From the NCBI GenBank assembly GCA_030151245.1, contig JASLEF010000169.1, positions 1 to 9,515 on the forward strand: a stretch of DNA of 9,515 nucleotides, in the 5' to 3' direction. A program made the position numbers and the translations under genes. The notes under the pieces are model-generated. The model saw only the letters and a list, made by a program, of their open reading frames with translations. It was not told where the DNA came from and did not search any database. Of this stretch, positions 6,830 through 9,515 are shown in pieces (position 1 is the first letter of the stretch; every line of letters begins with the position of its first letter). This DNA is from Ignatzschineria sp. Lineage in GTDB: Bacteria > Pseudomonadota > Gammaproteobacteria > Cardiobacteriales > Wohlfahrtiimonadaceae.

Positions 6830-7159
6830 TTAAAACCCTGGAATTTTCATTCCAGCAGGAAGACCTAAACCACCCGTCACTTCTGCCATTCTTTCAGAAG
6901 ATGTCGCTTCAACTTTTGCTAAAGCATCATTGAATGCCGCCCCCAAGAGATCTTCTAACATCTCTTTATCATCTTCCATTAAAGAGTCATCAATGCGAAT
7001 CGAGCGGACAACATGACGACAGCTCATTTCAATTTTTACCAAGCCCGCACCAGACTCACCAATAACATTAATATCTGCTAAAGCTTCTTGTGCTTTTTCC
7101 ATCTCTTTTTGCATGCGCTGTGCTTTTTGCATCATGCCAGCGATTCCACCTTTAAACAT
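6830..7159 (-). CDS. ybaB: YbaB/EbfC nucleoid-associated protein
   Basis: YbaB/EbfC proteins are small dimeric DNA-binding proteins that coat the nucleoid and influence gene expression; the gene usually sits between dnaX and recR, as here. The 109-residue protein starts MFKGGIAGMMQKAQRMQKEMEKAQEAL, the typical long amphipathic helix, then has a beta-rich core with GESGAGLVKIEMSCRHVVRSIRIDDSL (about 34-60). It ends with a Gly/Pro-rich GGLGLPAGMKIPGF tail. AAGGAG on the - strand (7170-7165) gives a strong ribosome site five bases from ATG 7159. It heads the ybaB-recR-hinT unit, with a candidate promoter of its own 74 bases upstream. Confidence 0.96.
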   Translation of the reverse strand: MFKGGIAGMMQKAQRMQKEMEKAQEALADINVIGESGAGLVKIEMSCRHVVRSIRIDDSLMEDDKEMLEDLLGAAFNDALAKVEATSSERMAEVTGGLGLPAGMKIPGF

Positions 7160-7201
7160 AAGGTCTCCTTATTTTCTATTTAAAATAGTTTCAAACGTAA
7201 T

Positions 7202-7245
7202 ATATTAATATACTTTACTGATCGCGTCAGTATCTATATTAATAT
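7202..7245. repeat. two-part inverted repeat covering the ybaB promoter -10 and start
   Basis: The outer arms ATATTAATATA (7202-7212) and TATATTAATAT (7235-7245) pair over 11 bp. An internal loop of 3 and 2 bases follows. The inner arms TACTGA (7216-7221) and TCAGTA (7227-7232) pair over 6 bp around TCGCG. No T tract follows on the - strand. It overlaps the -10 element and predicted start of the candidate ybaB promoter, so an operator or a structured 5' leader is possible. AT-rich self-complementarity explains part of the outer arm. Confidence 0.55.
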
Positions 7246-7261
7246 CACTATCTACCTACAA
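7233..7261 (-). promoter_or_regulatory. candidate sigma70 promoter for ybaB-recR-hinT
   Basis: On the - strand, TTGTAG (7261-7256) is followed by a 17-base spacer and TATAGA (7238-7233). The -35 matches consensus in 4 of 6 positions and the -10 in 4 of 6, at ideal spacing. Transcription would start near 7226, giving a leader of about 65 bases before ybaB. It lies in the dnaX-ybaB gap. Some read-through from dnaX is also likely because I see no terminator there. Confidence 0.5.
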
Positions 7262-7285
7262 TTTTATCACCTTCAATATGAAGCT

Positions 7286-9355
7286 TTACACATCATCTAA
7301 AGGCTTCAATGTTTTAGTCAGTAATACAGCCCCTAATTCCTGTTCCATATACTGCACAACTTCATCTTGCTTAAAACTATCTAGCGCTTGCTGCAAACGC
7401 TCTTCATCCAAGCGCTCAGTTCTTTCATGAAGATTTTCCAAATCTAAGGTCTCAACATACTCAATTCGACAACTAATGTTAGCACCTAATCGTGCAGATA
7501 TAGCCATCGCTAAGCGCATCTCAGCCTCATCCACTCGGAAATCTTTCACTGATAAAGGTCTTTCTAGCGTTAAATGAGAGCCATCAAAACTCTTAAAAAC
7601 TAAACTATGCGCGATACCTGATAATACACTCTCAAGAGTTAACCCAGAAACTAGAGATAACCATTCTTCATTATTATTTAATAAGAAAGCTGCTGAATCT
7701 GGCGAAATAGCCTCAACTTGCAATAATGACTCCTCTTTGAGAGTCGAATCTAATAAAGGATTTGGAAGCTCAAGATGATTATTCGGCTCAACGTCACTCT
7801 CAAAGCCAGCGTCTTCTGAAGAGAGTGTAGAAGAGTGGCTTAACTGCTTCTCTTGATCCGCAGAGCCCTCTTCAGATTGAGGAACCGATAACTCTACAAC
7901 CTCAAAAGCGGGAGCCTCTTTCTGCACCTCTTTCAACGAAGCTTCCCTAAGCTCTAAATCCTGAGAATCATGATCCTTTTCAGCCGCAACATCCTCCCAA
8001 GGAAGATCTATTTCTACTAATGCTTTTTCCGCTAGGATCTCGTGCTTCATTGACTCCGACACAACAGGATCTACCACAAACTCTTGCGGCAAAGATGTCG
8101 TCAGATCTTTAGAATTAGAAAATTGCAAAGACTCTTCTTCATGGATTTTTGAATCCCTGCTTACTTCTTGACTGGGAGCAGTAGATTCAAGAGCTCTCGA
8201 TGCCGCATTGATAGTTTCAAGAGGTTCACTCTGACTCGTTAATAGGCTTTTTTTTTGAGCCTCAACAACACCAATCGGCGATGCAGGTGCAAACAACACC
8301 ATACGCAACAACGTCATCTCAAATCCTACTTCAGCATTAGGATGATTTTGAAGGTCTTTACGGCCATTTAATGCGATTTGATAAAACAACTGTAAATCTT
8401 CCGGCGTAAATTGCGCCGCCAATGCATTCATTTCAACACTTTCGCTCTCGCCCATTTCAGGAGCAAGTTGAATCATTGTTAAAGTATGAAATGCATCAAT
8501 TAAATCTTCTAAAAAGCGATAATAATCTAAGCCATGAGACTTGAGTAAATTTAATGCTGTCAGTAATTGATTTTGATTTTTAGAAGCTAACGCCTCAAGG
8601 ACTCGCACCAAATATTGCGTATCAATCAACCCTAACATTTCATGGGTAGGCTGAAATTGAACATTTTGTCCTGAATAGGCAATCGCCTGATCTAATAACG
8701 ACAAAGCATCACGCATACTACCATCGCCCGCTTTGGCAATTAATCTTAACGCTTCAGGCTCAAAAGGAATCCCTTCATTTATCAAGATCTTTTCCAATTG
8801 CCCAGCAATTTCCTGATCTTGAATTCTTTTCAATTGGAAACGCAAACAACGAGACAAAACCGTCACAGGCAGCTTTTGAGGATCAGTCGTTGCTAATAAA
8901 AATTTCACATGACTAGGCGGCTCTTCTAATGTTTTAAGTAGCGCATTAAAGCTACTATTAGAGAGCATATGAACCTCATCTATGAGATATATTTTATAAC
9001 GACCCCGAGTCGGAGCATATTGAACGTTATCTAGAATCTCTCGAGTATCTTCCACACGAGTTCGTGATGCGGCGTCAATTTCAATTAAATCGACAAAACG
9101 CCCTTCATCCACTTCGCGACAAATAGAGCATTCGCCACACGGATTTGAGGACACACCTTTTTCACAATTGAGAGATTTTGCAAAGATCCTTGCAAGAGTT
9201 GTCTTACCAACTCCCCGGGTACCTGTAAATAAGAATGCATGATGCAATCTATCATTATCTAACCCATTGGAGAGTGCTTGAACAACGTGAGGCTGACCAA
9301 TGACTTCGTTAAAGGTTCGAGGTCGCCATTTGAGTGCGAGAACTTGTTGAGTCAT
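7286..9355 (-). CDS. dnaX: DNA polymerase III subunits tau/gamma (clamp loader ATPase)
   Basis: DnaX is the ATPase subunit of the clamp loader, which opens the beta clamp and places it on primed DNA; the full-length tau form also tethers polymerase cores and the DnaB helicase. The 689-residue protein is somewhat longer than the E. coli form (643). The AAA+ part is intact: Walker A GTRGVGKT (45-52), zinc-binding Cys64/73/76/79, Walker B LIDE (124-127), and the SRC arginine-finger motif (168-170). Residues about 372-560 are an acidic, Ser/Glu-rich linker; the C-terminal tau domain follows from about 565, ending KTLKPLDDV. An A9 run at codons 367-370 can shorten the product to a gamma form. The start is ATG 9355, giving MTQQVLALKWRPRTF, the canonical N terminus; the ribosome site is weak. 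The gene lies 29 bases after the 4.5S RNA. Confidence 0.97.
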   Translation of the reverse strand: MTQQVLALKWRPRTFNEVIGQPHVVQALSNGLDNDRLHHAFLFTGTRGVGKTTLARIFAKSLNCEKGVSSNPCGECSICREVDEGRFVDLIEIDAASRTRVEDTREILDNVQYAPTRGRYKIYLIDEVHMLSNSSFNALLKTLEEPPSHVKFLLATTDPQKLPVTVLSRCLRFQLKRIQDQEIAGQLEKILINEGIPFEPEALRLIAKAGDGSMRDALSLLDQAIAYSGQNVQFQPTHEMLGLIDTQYLVRVLEALASKNQNQLLTALNLLKSHGLDYYRFLEDLIDAFHTLTMIQLAPEMGESESVEMNALAAQFTPEDLQLFYQIALNGRKDLQNHPNAEVGFEMTLLRMVLFAPASPIGVVEAQKKSLLTSQSEPLETINAASRALESTAPSQEVSRDSKIHEEESLQFSNSKDLTTSLPQEFVVDPVVSESMKHEILAEKALVEIDLPWEDVAAEKDHDSQDLELREASLKEVQKEAPAFEVVELSVPQSEEGSADQEKQLSHSSTLSSEDAGFESDVEPNNHLELPNPLLDSTLKEESLLQVEAISPDSAAFLLNNNEEWLSLVSGLTLESVLSGIAHSLVFKSFDGSHLTLERPLSVKDFRVDEAEMRLAMAISARLGANISCRIEYVETLDLENLHERTERLDEERLQQALDSFKQDEVVQYMEQELGAVLLTKTLKPLDDV
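8226..9355 (-). CDS. dnaX: predicted short gamma subunit of DnaX made by slippage at A9
   Basis: This is an alternative product of dnaX, not a separate gene. Nine A residues (- strand, 8256-8248) lie in frame as CAA AAA AAA AGC, giving the classic A AAA AAA heptamer. A -1 shift there reads Lys-Pro-Ile-Asn-Glu-Ser-Glu and stops at TGA (8228-8226), for a 376-residue protein. Loss of one A instead reads Ala-Tyr and stops at TAA, for 371 residues. Either would keep ATPase domains I-III and drop the linker and the polymerase-binding tau domain. Slippage-made gamma is known from E. coli (ribosomal) and Thermus thermophilus (transcriptional, also at nine A residues). Its production here is inferred. 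Confidence 0.55.
8248..8256 (-). promoter_or_regulatory. A9 slippery site inside dnaX
   Basis: It is the longest A run in dnaX and lies just past the last predicted helix of the clamp-loader core (codons 367-370). GAGG lies 3 bases upstream, which is too close to act like the spaced E. coli stimulator. Only a small AGAG/CTCT hairpin is seen about 15 bases downstream. The absence of strong stimulators fits transcriptional slippage at least as well as ribosomal frameshifting. Confidence 0.6.
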
Positions 9356-9384
9356 TTAGCCATCACTTATTTACAAAATATGGA

Positions 9385-9496
9385 GATGACCCGTATTAGC
9401 CGACCCATAACACATGAATGTCTTGCTAGTGCTGCTTCCTTCCGGACCTGACACGGTTTACAATAGTTCATTGTTAGGAAACCAATACAGGCCACC
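9385..9496 (-). ncRNA. ffs: signal recognition particle 4.5S RNA
   Basis: The - strand carries the invariant SRP core GTCAGGTCCGGAAGGAAGCA within 9455-9430, including the GGAA tetraloop and the asymmetric internal loop bound by Ffh. The ends define a closing helix: GGTGGCCTGTATT (9496-9484) pairs with AATACGGGTCATC (9397-9385) over 13 positions including G-U pairs. That gives about 112 nt, close to the 114 nt of E. coli 4.5S RNA, and a single long hairpin without an Alu domain, as in other proteobacteria. It guides co-translational targeting of membrane proteins through Ffh and FtsY. Exact ends are inferred from pairing. The promoter lies at or beyond the right edge. No good terminator separates it from dnaX, 29 bases downstream. 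Confidence 0.95.
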
Positions 9497-9515
9497 ATAG
9501 AACGGTGCCATAAAA

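Noticed and set aside
7268..7285. Terminator after dnaX
   Set aside because: Only a 5-bp CTTCA/TGAAG hairpin with a 3-base loop and no T run; too weak to call.
1..9515. Insertion sequence, phage genes, CRISPR array, toxin-antitoxin or defence system
   Set aside because: No transposase, integrase, spaced repeat array or defence-gene motif is visible; all intact genes are housekeeping or stress functions.

Overview
The window reads as ordinary chromosome of an AT-rich gammaproteobacterium. The block 4.5S RNA – dnaX – ybaB – recR is a conserved gammaproteobacterial replication and repair arrangement. The AT-rich codon use, a clade-3 style catalase, a HinT protein placed directly after recR, and an RNA gene directly ahead of dnaX make a lineage such as Cardiobacteriales (Ignatzschineria-like) or a relative plausible. 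That placement is inference from gene content and composition, not from any search. There is no insertion sequence, phage gene, tRNA or CRISPR array.

Layout. Positions 1-702 are a long gene-free, G-poor stretch. It is followed on the + strand by a monofunctional haem catalase (703-2175) with a strong terminator. A roughly 290-base gap then holds an isolated strong Shine-Dalgarno sequence and a long imperfect hairpin. Next come a GNAT acetyltransferase (2463-2990) and a cation diffusion facilitator metal exporter (3014-4057), which look like a two-gene operon. A bidirectional terminator (4086-4123) separates them from a convergent periplasmic di-haem cytochrome c peroxidase (4154-5203, - strand). 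A second gene-poor stretch of about 590 bases (5204-5795) carries the peroxidase's upstream region and short direct repeats.

The right half is all on the - strand and is transcribed right to left: the SRP 4.5S RNA (about 9385-9496), dnaX (7286-9355), then ybaB (6830-7159), recR (6222-6815) and hinT (5872-6213), closed by a terminator at 5797-5821. A good sigma70-type promoter in the dnaX-ybaB gap (7233-7261) suggests that ybaB-recR-hinT has its own transcript. An inverted repeat covers that promoter's -10 element and predicted start.

Functionally the left half handles peroxide and metals: cytoplasmic catalase, periplasmic peroxidase and metal efflux. The right half handles replication and repair: clamp loader, nucleoid protein and RecFOR recombination mediator. 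The most interesting signal is a run of nine A residues inside dnaX (8248-8256, - strand). It lies in an A AAA AAA slippery context with early stops in both other frames, and would yield a short gamma-type clamp-loader subunit of about 371-376 residues, ending close to the domain III/IV boundary. I see no convincing new multi-gene system here.
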